Part shown: positions 7,508 to 14,979 of the stretch, piece by piece
How the letters are laid out: each line of letters begins with the position of its first letter
How positions within the stretch are numbered: position 1 is the stretch's first letter
NCBI GenBank assembly: GCA_964415365.1
Contig: CAYPYW010000038.1
Coordinates: forward strand, 1-16,904
Source of the DNA: Hydromicrobium sp964415365
GTDB taxonomy: Bacteria > Actinomycetota > Humimicrobiia > Humimicrobiales > Humimicrobiaceae
Length of the DNA stretch: 16,904 nt
Reading direction: 5' to 3'
Made by a program: the position numbers and the translations under genes
Notes under the pieces: model-generated
Databases searched by the model: none
Told to the model about the DNA's origin: nothing
Seen by the model: only the letters and a program-made list of their open reading frames with translations

Positions 7508-8911
7508 TTACTTACCTACGCAAAAACTGCTGAACACCTTATCTAAAATATCATCTTTTACTGTCTCTCCTATTATTTCACCCAATAAGCCATATGCTGT
7601 TCTTAAATCATAAGAAGGAAACTCCTCCGACATTTTTTCTCTCATTGCCTTTTCAGCGTTATCCATCAGTTCCTTTACCTCTTTTAGTATATTTTTATGC
7701 CTGCTATTAATAAGTATTTTCTCCTCCAGGTTAATATCTCCATTCTCCATAACTATCAATTTTATTTTCTCTTCTAATTTCCTTATTCCTATTCCCTTTA
7801 AAGCAGAAATTTTTACAATATATTCCTCATTAAAATATTCTTTAACTCTTTCTACTTCTAAATTTTGCTCCAAATCTACCTTATTTATACAGCAGATAAC
7901 CTTTTTCCCCTCTACTTTTTTAATTATCTGTAAATCTAATTTTTCAAGTTTTCTGTTTCCATCCAACACCAGTATAACCAACTCTGCTTCATCAATATGT
8001 TTTAAACTCCTATCCACGCCTATTTTTTCTATTGTGCTTCTTGTTTTCCTGATACCTGCTGTGTCTATTAGTATCAGCGGTATCCCCTCTACATATAATA
8101 TCTCTTCTACTGCATCCCTTGTTGTTCCTGGCATAGAAGTTACTATTGCTTTTTCCTTTCTGGAAAGTAAATTAAGCAAACTTGATTTCCCAACATTTGG
8201 CTTCCCGATAATTGCCGCTTTTACGCCATTTTTTATTATTTCCCCCTTTCTTTCATCAGTTATCAACACTTCTAGCTCTGACTTTATTTTCCTCACTTCA
8301 TTAGCAAGTCCCTCATACGGTGTAATTTCCAGATCTTCTTCAATAAAATCCACAGATGCCTCCAGCTGTGCCAATATGCTAAGAGTCATATCTCTTAATC
8401 TCTTTATCTCCTTTTTTACATTACCCTGTAAATTTTTTGCAGCAATCCTCAAACTCTGTTCTGTCTTAGATCTTACCAGGTCAATAACCGCTTCTGCCTG
8501 TGAAAGGTCTATTCTTCCATTCAGAAACGCCCTTTTTGTAAATTCCCCTGGATTTGCTATTCTGGCACCATTTCCAACACACAGTTCCATCACCTTGGTT
8601 GTTGCGATTATCCCACCATGGCAATTAATCTCCACAACGTCCTCTCGCGTGTATGATCTTGGCTTTTTCATTACAGATACTACTGCTTCATCTATAGTAT
8701 ATCCCTTGTTATCAACAATATGTCCGTAAAGCATACTATATGTATCAATCTCGGTAAGCTTCTTTTTGCTTTTTGGCCTAAATATTTTATCGACAATAAA
8801 GATCGACTTGTCACCACTTAATTTAACTATACCAATCGCTGCCTCGCCTGGCCTAGTTCCTATAGCCACTATTGTATCATTGTTTCCCAATCCCATTTCT
8901 CCTATTGTCAT
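7508..8911 (-). CDS. mnmE: tRNA modification GTPase MnmE (TrmE/ThdF)
   Basis: Up to 467 aa. Partner of MnmG in U34 modification; it binds 5-formyl-THF in its N-terminal domain and hydrolyses GTP. The N-terminal domain contains NPGEFTKRAFLNGRIDLSQAEAV. The G domain shows GKPNVGKSS (G1, about residue 233), the GTTRD switch, DTAG and NKVD. The protein ends in the family signature FCVGK, whose cysteine is required for modification. The annotated ATG (8911) lacks a ribosome binding site. An AGGAG at 8900-8904 sits just before a second ATG (8896) and eight bases before a TTG (8890), and the homology NNDTIVAIGT begins there, so the true start is probably 8896 or 8890. A consensus-like promoter lies at 8931-8958. 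Confidence 0.97.
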   Translation of the reverse strand: MTIGEMGLGNNDTIVAIGTRPGEAAIGIVKLSGDKSIFIVDKIFRPKSKKKLTEIDTYSMLYGHIVDNKGYTIDEAVVSVMKKPRSYTREDVVEINCHGGIIATTKVMELCVGNGARIANPGEFTKRAFLNGRIDLSQAEAVIDLVRSKTEQSLRIAAKNLQGNVKKEIKRLRDMTLSILAQLEASVDFIEEDLEITPYEGLANEVRKIKSELEVLITDERKGEIIKNGVKAAIIGKPNVGKSSLLNLLSRKEKAIVTSMPGTTRDAVEEILYVEGIPLILIDTAGIRKTRSTIEKIGVDRSLKHIDEAELVILVLDGNRKLEKLDLQIIKKVEGKKVICCINKVDLEQNLEVERVKEYFNEEYIVKISALKGIGIRKLEEKIKLIVMENGDINLEEKILINSRHKNILKEVKELMDNAEKAMREKMSEEFPSYDLRTAYGLLGEIIGETVKDDILDKVFSSFCVGK

Positions 8912-8930
8912 TTAGATTTTTCAGACTCTA

Positions 8931-8958
8931 ATTATATTTAATATTTTTATTTATTCAA
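8931..8958 (-). promoter_or_regulatory. Predicted sigma70/A-type promoter for the mnmE operon
   Basis: Read on the minus strand, TTGAAT (-35, 8953-8958) is separated by 16 bases from TATAAT (-10, 8931-8936). Transcription would begin near 8924, very close to the first mnmE ATG, which favours one of the downstream starts. It lies just beyond the terminator that closes the rpmH-jag operon. Confidence 0.6.
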
Positions 8959-8971
8959 AACCCCAGCCAAT

Positions 8972-8997
8972 AAAAAATGGCACAATAGTGCCATTTT
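8972..8997 (-). terminator. Intrinsic terminator after jag
   Basis: A perfect 10-bp stem (AAAATGGCAC at 8974-8983 with GTGCCATTTT at 8988-8997) with an AATA loop. For minus-strand transcription it is followed by a run of Ts (8972-8977 are all A on the plus strand). It separates the rpmH-rnpA-yidD-yidC-jag operon from mnmE. The opposite strand also has T-rich sequence after the stem, so it might work in both directions. Confidence 0.85.
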
Positions 8998-9028
8998 CTT
9001 TTTATGGGTTAAATATATTGCTATATTG

Positions 9029-9613
9029 CTATTTACTGCCTTTTACAGGATAAATAATTATTCTCCTGTTTGGTTCCTCATATCTACTTCTGGTAGTTAC
9101 ATCTTTAAACTTTGAAAGCAAGTTATGTATTACCTTTCTCTCATAGGCACCCATCGGCTTTAAGGCTATCTTCCTTCCTTCGCTAATCGCTTTTTTTGCC
9201 ATGAAAACTGCGGTTTTCTTTATGCTGTCAATTCTCTTTTTCCTATAATCCTTTATATCTATGGTTACATTTCTGTCAACAAGCTTCTTCCTCCTGCCAA
9301 TCAAATTTATAATATACTCGAGAGCTTGCATATTTTTCCCGTCTCTGCCGATTGCAACCCCCAAATCCTCTCCGTGAACTGACAACTTTAACTCTTCTGA
9401 ATCCATATCAACTTTTACTTCTTCACCCAAGCATATTAGTTCTATGGATTTCTTTAATATTGCTTTTATTTTCTCCAGGCCATCGCTCTCTACATTAATA
9501 TCTCCCGCCTTACTCTTAGAACTATTCTCTATCAGTCTATTTCTTTTTTGCTCTTCTTCCAGTGACTCTACATATGAATCTATAGCATCTTTTATACTTT
9601 TATCTTCAGTCAT
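9029..9613 (-). CDS. jag: KH-R3H RNA-binding protein Jag (KhpB/EloR)
   Basis: 194 aa. RNA-binding protein encoded next to yidC in many Gram-positive-type bacteria; the homologue KhpB/EloR acts on cell elongation and small-RNA-like targets (family knowledge). A KH domain contains the GxxG loop as IGRDGK (residues 89-94) followed by NMQALEYIINL. An R3H domain (about 133-194) contains the R-x3-H core in AYERKVIHNLL and ends in RYEEPNRRIIIYP. The N-terminal 45 residues are charged and do not show the classical Jag-N domain, so this is a shortened form. The ATG at 9613 has a strong GGAGGG eight bases upstream. The gene is 27 bp after yidC and followed by a terminator. Confidence 0.93.
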   Translation of the reverse strand: MTEDKSIKDAIDSYVESLEEEQKRNRLIENSSKSKAGDINVESDGLEKIKAILKKSIELICLGEEVKVDMDSEELKLSVHGEDLGVAIGRDGKNMQALEYIINLIGRRKKLVDRNVTIDIKDYRKKRIDSIKKTAVFMAKKAISEGRKIALKPMGAYERKVIHNLLSKFKDVTTRSRYEEPNRRIIIYPVKGSK

Positions 9614-9640
9614 TTCTGCTGCCCTCCAGAAATAAAAACC

Positions 9641-10525
9641 TTATTTTTTCTTTTTTCTTTTTTTCTTTATTTTCCCCCTAATCAACCTCTTTTCTTCTTC
9701 ACTTAATTCCTGTCTCTCTTCAAGTCTTACCCTTTCCTGACTCAATTCCTCTTTCACCTTTTCTCTCTTAACAAGCTTATTAACAATCCATTGCTGACCA
9801 ATAGACCAGACATTAGTAGTCACCCAATATACCAGTATGCCCGATGGGAATTGAAAGGATATAAATCCAAATACCAGTGGCATTATATACATTATCTTTG
9901 ATTGCTTGGGATCTGTTGTTGTCATTCTCATAGATATAAACATTGTGACAACCATAAATATAACCAGAATGTAATAAGGATCTCTTGCGTTTAAATTCAT
10001 CCATAGAAAATTATAATTAGGATTACTAGCTCCGTTGGCCAGGAATGTACTATAATCTAAAGTTGGCAAAAACCCCATCAGTCCTGTCTTAATACCATTC
10101 GCAATACCATTTATATAGAAATTTCCCAGTACATTGGTTACGATTTCGGAAGGAGCTCTCAGTGCCTGAAACAAGGCGTAAAACACAGGCATCTGAAAGA
10201 GCAGTGGCAGACACCCTGCCAGGGGATTGACATTATTCTTTCTATAGAATTCCATAGTCTCTTGCTGCAACTTCTGCTTATCATCCTTATATTTTTTTTG
10301 TAATTCTCTGAGCTCCGGTTGCAACTTCTGCATCTTTGCCATCGATCTGGTCTGGCTTATGGTAAGGGGAATTAATATTATTCTTACTATAATAGTCAAA
10401 AGTATTATTACTACTCCATAATTTGCAACAACATGATTATATAAAAACACTACTATGTGCTCTAATACACCCTGTATTGGTCTTAATATTTGTAATATTT
10501 GACTCAACTCAATAAACCTTTCCAA
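9641..10525 (-). CDS. yidC: Membrane protein insertase YidC/Oxa1
   Basis: Up to 294 aa. Inserts and folds inner-membrane proteins, alone or with SecYEG. The short N-terminus lacks the large periplasmic domain of proteobacterial YidC and shows no lipobox cysteine, unlike SpoIIIJ. The first core membrane segment (about 36-56) carries the conserved positive residue R48 (IVRIILIPLT). A charged coiled-coil hairpin follows (SMAKMQKLQPELRELQKKY), then NPLAGCLPLLFQMPVFYALFQ and further segments to about residue 245. The C-terminus is a long charged tail ending in KKKRKKKK, typical of ribosome-docking extensions. The listed start is TTG at 10525, 3 bp after yidD. A second TTG at 10507 has GAAAGG nine bases upstream and is a good alternative. 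Confidence 0.96.
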   Translation of the reverse strand: MERFIELSQILQILRPIQGVLEHIVVFLYNHVVANYGVVIILLTIIVRIILIPLTISQTRSMAKMQKLQPELRELQKKYKDDKQKLQQETMEFYRKNNVNPLAGCLPLLFQMPVFYALFQALRAPSEIVTNVLGNFYINGIANGIKTGLMGFLPTLDYSTFLANGASNPNYNFLWMNLNARDPYYILVIFMVVTMFISMRMTTTDPKQSKIMYIMPLVFGFISFQFPSGILVYWVTTNVWSIGQQWIVNKLVKREKVKEELSQERVRLEERQELSEEEKRLIRGKIKKKRKKKK

Positions 10526-10528
10526 TCC

Positions 10529-10753
10529 CTACTTTACAGGATCGTATCCGCCCTTATTTAAGGGATTACATCTTAAAATCCTATATATAGATTTAATACA
10601 ACCTTTTAATACACCATACTTATTTATTGATTCCATCGCATATTCAGAGCAGGTAGGGTAGAACCTACAGCTATTTGGTAGTATAGGTGAGATATATTTT
10701 TTATAGGATCTAATTAAAAATATCAGTATTTTCTTCACAATTAAAACCAACAA
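10529..10753 (-). CDS. yidD: Membrane protein insertion efficiency factor YidD
   Basis: 74 aa. Small amphipathic inner-membrane-associated protein that assists YidC-dependent insertion. The family signature is complete: YKKYISPILPNSCRFYPTCSEYA with three conserved cysteines, then RILRCNPLNKGGYDPV. The listed start is TTG at 10753, but a GTG at 10738 gives the more typical beginning KKILIFLIRSYKKYISP; neither has a good ribosome binding site. It lies 17 bp after rnpA and 3 bp before yidC, so it belongs to the same operon. Confidence 0.95.
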   Translation of the reverse strand: MLVLIVKKILIFLIRSYKKYISPILPNSCRFYPTCSEYAMESINKYGVLKGCIKSIYRILRCNPLNKGGYDPVK

Positions 10754-10770
10754 CTAATTATTACGTATAG

Positions 10771-11106
10771 TTAACCTCTAAGAAATAAAATCAAATTATT
10801 TTCCAGTATCTTCTTTATCTCCCATAAATTGGCAGAAACAATATCCAGTTTCACCATGAGCAAAATATCTAAACTATCGTAACTCTGTATATCGACTTTC
10901 CTTAAAGCTTCTTTTAAAACCCTTTTGATTCTATTTCTTAGAACAGCTCCGCCTATTTTTTTACTTATTACAAATCCAATCCTGGTCACACTACTGCATT
11001 CAGGCCCTTTGAGCATATATATTGTTAAATACTTATTCTTCCTATATGTACCCTCTTTTATTACTCTTGAGAAATCACTTCTTCTTTTAAGTGTTTCAAA
11101 CTTAAT
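10771..11106 (-). CDS. rnpA: Ribonuclease P protein component, probable ATT start
   Basis: 111 aa when started at ATT 11106. Protein subunit of RNase P, which with the RNA subunit (not in this window) matures tRNA 5' ends. The conserved N-terminus KFETLKRRSDFSRVIKEG immediately follows the ATT, and the RNA-binding RNR motif is in GGAVLRNRIKRVLKEALR. The open frame extends upstream to a TAG at 11179-11181 but contains no ATG, GTG or TTG before the ATG at 11016. Starting at 11016 would give only 81 aa and remove the conserved N-terminal strand and helix. An AAAAGGA lies nine bases before the ATT. ATC at 11112 is a less likely alternative. The start is 20 bp after the rpmH stop. Confidence 0.93.
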   Translation of the reverse strand: MKFETLKRRSDFSRVIKEGTYRKNKYLTIYMLKGPECSSVTRIGFVISKKIGGAVLRNRIKRVLKEALRKVDIQSYDSLDILLMVKLDIVSANLWEIKKILENNLILFLRG

Positions 11107-11126
11107 TTTGATCTTTCCTTTTGTCT

Positions 11127-11261
11127 TTAAGCCGAAAGTTTCTTTCTTCCTTTTTTTCTCCTGCCGGTAATTACTGCTCTACCTGCTTTTGTTTCCATTC
11201 TCGCCCTAAAACCATGATTCTTTTTTCTTTTCCTGGTGTTCGGCTGAAATGTCCTTTTCAT
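11127..11261 (-). CDS. rpmH: 50S ribosomal protein L34
   Basis: 44 aa, the standard length. MKRTFQPNTRKRKKNHGFRA is the family signature, followed by RMETKAGRAVITGRRKKGRK and KLSA. Small basic protein of the large ribosomal subunit. It begins the rnpA-yidD-yidC-jag operon, 43 bp from the -10 box of a strong predicted promoter (11305-11333). The open frame used by rnpA continues backwards through the end of this gene in another phase, but rnpA translation probably begins after the L34 stop at 11127-11129. Confidence 0.98.
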   Translation of the reverse strand: MKRTFQPNTRKRKKNHGFRARMETKAGRAVITGRRKKGRKKLSA

Positions 11262-11304
11262 TTTCTACCCAACCTATGCATTATTATTTTCAATTAGGTA
11301 GTAG

Positions 11305-11333
11305 ATTATACATTTTAATCCCGCTAATATCAA
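11305..11333 (-). promoter_or_regulatory. Predicted strong sigma70/A-type promoter for rpmH operon
   Basis: On the minus strand, TTGATA (-35, 11328-11333) is separated by exactly 17 bases from a perfect TATAAT (-10, 11305-11310). Transcription should start near 11298, giving a leader of about 37 nt before the rpmH ATG. This is the best promoter match in the window. Confidence 0.8.
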
Positions 11334-11340
11334 GGTTGCG

Positions 11341-11465
11341 AGCTGCCTTGCAAATCGCCTTTAATGCCGATAGTCAATCAAGTCTTTGGTTCCGAATCCA
11401 AAATAGAAGTGTGCTTAGATAAAACAAGCAATTTATACCTGAGATCCTTATCAAAATAATACTTT
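11341..11465. other. Non-coding gap between the membrane protein gene and the rpmH promoter
   Basis: The 3' untranslated region of the large membrane protein gene should end here. A TTTGG/CCAAA hairpin (about 11385-11403) is present but is not followed by a T-run on the minus strand, so no convincing terminator is visible. I see no supportable gene or RNA. Confidence 0.3.
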
Positions 11466-13754
11466 TTAAAGTTTCTTAGCTTTAAAGTATTTTACTAAGC
11501 TTAAAATTAAGATCCCAAGAAGAGCTGCAATTCCTGTATTTGTGAAAATAATTCCCAAAATATTCGAAAGTGTTCTACCATAAACAATTGTTACTTCTTC
11601 CTGAGTTGGTATAACCACCATAAAGGAGGGGGAGACGAGATATGGGCCCTTTGCCCCAATTGCCTTCCAGTTTGGGAAATAGGATACCTTAATCAGGTGT
11701 GGTTGCCCGATTCCTGTAGTTTTAAATGTAATTTTCTCATTCTCAACCCTTTCGTAAGTTATGACTCCTTTATTCACAACAGGGTTCTTAGGTACATTGA
11801 CCAACTCTGATTTATCAATCTCCTGAAAATTTCTCAAATCTTCTTCTCCGTTATCAAATACTACAGGTGAATCAATGTTACCCGTATTTAAATACCAATC
11901 ACGCATATCCCATACCCAGTTGTCAGTCTTATACCTCACTGGAATATTATCAGCTATTTCAACGAAGTTGTGTCCATCTTTTATTTCAAAAAAGCTGTAG
12001 GGTTCAATTTCCTTTAAAAACCTCACAGTGCTGTCATTTTTCAAATCTTCTATTACTTCAGGAGAGCTTGCAAGTACATATCTGGTGCTCATATATTTCA
12101 GGTGTACCATAGCTTTTTCATAATCCCTTGATGGGATACTCCAGCCAGCAACACTGCCTCTCGGTTTTACTGACAGTTCAGCCTGATTAATATAGTGAAA
12201 TGGTGCAGTAAGCGAACTTTCAACCAGCAGTCCCTCTATCCCGGCCTGTTTAGTCCAGAAAGGTATAAGTTCCAATGAACGCGGCGTCCCGAACTCTTGA
12301 ATTACCTCCTTATTAAATTCAAACATCACCCTGCCTTCCGGAAGTGTATTGAGATACTCCATCAGGCTGTCATAAATCTCCCAGTCTGCTTTTGATTCAA
12401 AACCTGTGTAATTATGCCGTGCCCACTTTGGAGCAGGGGGGTCTCCAGCAATAATAGAAGCGCTTACTACAAATGCAATCAAAGGTATTAAGCCAAAGAC
12501 TACGAATCTGTATGCTTTTTCTTTTCTCTTAATCTTATTTAAGACTGAAACTATTATCCAATAGACATAATTCAGTCCATAAGCTGCAAAAAGATAGATG
12601 AAAATATAAATAAAGGGCAGCAGTCTTGCATTATAGAACCTGCCACCACTGTAAGAGAAAAATATTATTATAAAAATGATAGTGGACCAGACAGGTATTA
12701 CCATTCTTCTGTCTTTTTTAATTACGGCAAAAAACAACCCGAATGCACCAAGAGTTATTGCAGGTATGATTTCAAGCGGAACTATTTTTCTTATTGAATC
12801 AATATTTGTCCAATTCATCGGCGGAGTCCATATGATATTAAAAACAAATGGTAATGACCAAATTGATGAAAGTAAAAATCCTGCAATAAGCATCAGAATG
12901 ATGTATCTTGCGGTCCTCCAGCCTCTTTTTACAAATAGAAAGCCAGGTACAACGATTAAAAGCGCAATTAGTGTGATAACATGGGAAAATACTATACAGG
13001 CTACAAGTAGTGAGTTTATTACAAATAACCAGTCAATTTTTCCCCTTTCAATTCCTCTATATAAAGTTCCAAGCAAAAGAAAAAAAAGGCCGAAACTCAG
13101 TGAAAAGCTGAATTCGCCAGCGAAAGTCCCTAGGAGATTTCCCCCATATATTGTAAAACTCTTCATATACAAAAAGGCAAGAGCAGCTATCGAAGTAATC
13201 TCCGGATAAGGTGATTTAAAACGGAAGAGTTTTCCAAACGCATAAAGACAAATAGGCAATATCAGACTGCCGAGTATGGTTACGAGTTTAAAGGAAATGT
13301 TATAAGTGAAGATCTTGCAGAGCAAAGCCATCAGAAAATAGGGGAGCGGGAAATAGAATGTCAGCATAGGTGTACCTGCAAACCATCCCATACTCCATCC
13401 TGTCAATCTAAAATTCGGAAATAATTCCTCTATATAAAACTTGGCTATGTAATTGTGAGCACCCATATCTCCGCCATTTGTTGTAGTCGAGCTAAAAATT
13501 AACCATGGAGGAAAACAGTAAAAAAGCATTATGTAAATAATTAAAAAAATTCCGAGAACTGAAAGTTTTTTATATAAGTTTCTCTTCCGTAAGTTTCGAA
13601 GCCTCTCCTCTGTAAGCTCATCCGTCGTGTTAACTGCGGATATAAGGTCAATTGTCTTTTTCAAGTTTTTTGCCTTATAAGATAAAGGCCTTAACCTGTG
13701 AGATGTTTCGTTTGATAGTTTTGCAAAAAAATTTCTAAATTTGTTTGTGAACAT
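11466..13754 (-). CDS. Large polytopic membrane protein, GT-C-like / PTPS-related family
   Basis: 762 aa. After a charged cytoplasmic N-terminus (1-60) there are about twelve hydrophobic segments between residues 64 and 450, a soluble extracytoplasmic domain (about 450-730), and a final membrane segment (about 733-753) ending in KYFKAKKL. The first outside loop has GGDMGAH (94-100) followed by a long segment with WFAGTPMLTFYFPLPYF. This resembles the 'PTPS-related' membrane proteins and, in general shape, GT-C glycosyltransferases that use lipid-linked sugars and carry an acidic residue in the first loop. I infer, but cannot prove, envelope polysaccharide or protein glycosylation. It is 67 bp downstream of a GT2 transferase gene and probably co-transcribed. 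The ATG at 13754 has a weak ribosome binding site. Confidence 0.7.
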   Translation of the reverse strand: MFTNKFRNFFAKLSNETSHRLRPLSYKAKNLKKTIDLISAVNTTDELTEERLRNLRKRNLYKKLSVLGIFLIIYIMLFYCFPPWLIFSSTTTNGGDMGAHNYIAKFYIEELFPNFRLTGWSMGWFAGTPMLTFYFPLPYFLMALLCKIFTYNISFKLVTILGSLILPICLYAFGKLFRFKSPYPEITSIAALAFLYMKSFTIYGGNLLGTFAGEFSFSLSFGLFFLLLGTLYRGIERGKIDWLFVINSLLVACIVFSHVITLIALLIVVPGFLFVKRGWRTARYIILMLIAGFLLSSIWSLPFVFNIIWTPPMNWTNIDSIRKIVPLEIIPAITLGAFGLFFAVIKKDRRMVIPVWSTIIFIIIFFSYSGGRFYNARLLPFIYIFIYLFAAYGLNYVYWIIVSVLNKIKRKEKAYRFVVFGLIPLIAFVVSASIIAGDPPAPKWARHNYTGFESKADWEIYDSLMEYLNTLPEGRVMFEFNKEVIQEFGTPRSLELIPFWTKQAGIEGLLVESSLTAPFHYINQAELSVKPRGSVAGWSIPSRDYEKAMVHLKYMSTRYVLASSPEVIEDLKNDSTVRFLKEIEPYSFFEIKDGHNFVEIADNIPVRYKTDNWVWDMRDWYLNTGNIDSPVVFDNGEEDLRNFQEIDKSELVNVPKNPVVNKGVITYERVENEKITFKTTGIGQPHLIKVSYFPNWKAIGAKGPYLVSPSFMVVIPTQEEVTIVYGRTLSNILGIIFTNTGIAALLGILILSLVKYFKAKKL

Positions 13755-13821
13755 CTGAGTCCATATATTAACAAGTTAACCAAAAAAATCCGAAATAACT
13801 TCCTTCTTCTTGCCAATTATA

Positions 13822-14625
13822 TTAATACTGCCTTCTAAGGTACAGCCTGTAAAAAATTAAAATAGTATCAAAAAAAACTTTAAAAATGTCATCTATAGAT
13901 ATTCTTCTGTGTTCACCTTTCGGCTTTATTTCAATTTGGCGTTCTTCAATTTTATATCCTTTTTTAGTCAAAATCACCATAAGTTCCAGATCAAATGCAA
14001 ATCTTTCAATAGTTGTTCTGGATATAGCGTCTTTTAAAGCTTCGCTTTTAAAGAGCTTGAATCCTGTTTGCGTGTCCCTGATTGGCAGTCGGAACAGGCA
14101 CTTTATTAAATTATAATAAAAAACACTTAATATTTTTCTCATTTTTGGATAAGTTGAAAGTGTGCTCTTGTTTCTTTTTGAACCAGTAACAACATCCGCT
14201 TTCTTGCTCTTTAATGTATCAAAAAAATTATTTATATTTGACGGGTGTAAATCCAGGTCCGCATCTATAAACAGTATGTAATCACCTGTGGCAAAGCTTG
14301 TGCCATATTTTAACGCAAATCCTTTGCCTGTATTTTTTTCATACCTCTCAATTTCTATCTCATTTCTTACTCTTTCAGTTTCCTCTATATATTTTTCCGC
14401 AGCATTATAAGTCCCGTCTTCGCTGCCATCATCTACAACTATCAATTCAAAATCGTAATTCAATTCACTAAATACTTTCACAGTTTCTTCTAGCATATCT
14501 CTAATATTTTTTTCTTCATTATATGCCGGAATTATCACCGAGACTCTTTCGTTGCCAACTTCACTAGTTTTTTTATTATCTTTAGCATCTATACAGCTGC
14601 CACTACTCATTTTTATTAACCACAT
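13822..14625 (-). CDS. GT2 family glycosyltransferase, dolichyl/polyprenyl-phosphate sugar synthase-like
   Basis: 267 aa. GT-A fold enzyme: SVIIPAYNEEKNI (29-41) begins the nucleotide-sugar domain, VVDDGSEDGT is at 63-72, the metal-binding DADLDL at 121-126, followed by DTQTGFKLFKSEA and ERFAFDLELM. This pattern is that of ALG5/DPM1-like enzymes that move glucose or mannose from a nucleotide sugar onto polyprenyl phosphate at the cytoplasmic face. There is no clear C-terminal membrane pair. The product would be a suitable donor for the GT-C-like membrane protein encoded next (inference). Start is ATG 14625 or the ATG five codons later (14610). A promoter candidate is at 14695-14722. This is the first leftward gene from the origin. 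Confidence 0.85.
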   Translation of the reverse strand: MWLIKMSSGSCIDAKDNKKTSEVGNERVSVIIPAYNEEKNIRDMLEETVKVFSELNYDFELIVVDDGSEDGTYNAAEKYIEETERVRNEIEIERYEKNTGKGFALKYGTSFATGDYILFIDADLDLHPSNINNFFDTLKSKKADVVTGSKRNKSTLSTYPKMRKILSVFYYNLIKCLFRLPIRDTQTGFKLFKSEALKDAISRTTIERFAFDLELMVILTKKGYKIEERQIEIKPKGEHRRISIDDIFKVFFDTILIFYRLYLRRQY

Positions 14626-14646
14626 CTATTTTTTAAAAAGACTTTA

Positions 14647-14666
14647 ACAGGAGCTTTCAATCCTGT
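14647..14666 (-). other. Small hairpin in the leader of the GT2 gene
   Basis: ACAGGA (14647-14652) and TCCTGT (14661-14666) form a 6-bp stem with an 8-base loop in the untranslated leader, followed on the minus strand by a T-rich stretch (TCTTTTT). It might be an attenuator or chance; the stem is short. Confidence 0.25.
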
Positions 14667-14694
14667 AACTTGTCTATAAAACATAAATACTCAA

Positions 14695-14722
14695 ATTATA
14701 AGTAATATATCCTTTTTGTAAA
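14695..14722 (-). promoter_or_regulatory. Predicted promoter for the GT2 / membrane protein unit
   Basis: On the minus strand, TTTACA (-35, 14717-14722) is separated by 16 bases from TATAAT (-10, 14695-14700). A start near 14688 would give a leader of about 60-75 nt containing the small hairpin at 14647-14666. Confidence 0.55.
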
Positions 14723-14816
14723 AGGAAAATATGATTTCTGCTATTGGATCTATTATTTATTCAAACATCTGTTCTACTGAAAATACCTCCTGAAAAATAT
14801 ATTTTTTTTTCTACCC

Positions 14817-14912
14817 AATACAGTGTAATTTCTCATAGTCTTTTCAAAATTTAAAAAACTTTTCCACACCTGTTGAAAAAACTGTTGAAAACTTAAAAAG
14901 TTGCACTGTATT
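14817..14912. repeat. Inverted repeat bracketing the first DnaA-box cluster
   Basis: AATACAGTG at 14817-14825 and its exact reverse complement CACTGTATT at 14904-14912. Allowing one mismatch the arms extend to 12 bases (AATACAGTG-T/C-AA). The 78 bp between them contain TTTTCCACA and two CTGTTGAAAA repeats. Confidence 0.6.
14860..14891. promoter_or_regulatory. Cluster of DnaA-box-like sites
   Basis: TTTTCCACA (14860-14868, one mismatch to TTATCCACA) is followed by CTGTTGAAAA at 14870-14879 and 14882-14891, spaced 12 bp apart. On the other strand these read TTTTCAACAG, two mismatches from the consensus box. Confidence 0.6.
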
Positions 14913-14979
14913 ATATGTCAGAAGATTTTAATTTATCCAATTTATTACACAATCTAGTAGCTTTTTTTCGGTTAAAATA

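Noticed and set aside
8034..8729. 231-aa plus-strand open frame
   Set aside because: Antisense shadow of mnmE; composition is that of a reverse-complemented gene and no domain is recognisable.
10771..11016. rnpA as an 81-aa protein starting at ATG 11016
   Set aside because: The conserved KFETLKRRSDF segment lies in frame upstream, so this start would remove a structural part of the protein.
12676..13209. 177-aa plus-strand open frame
   Set aside because: Antisense shadow of the large membrane protein gene, without start signals or recognisable motifs.
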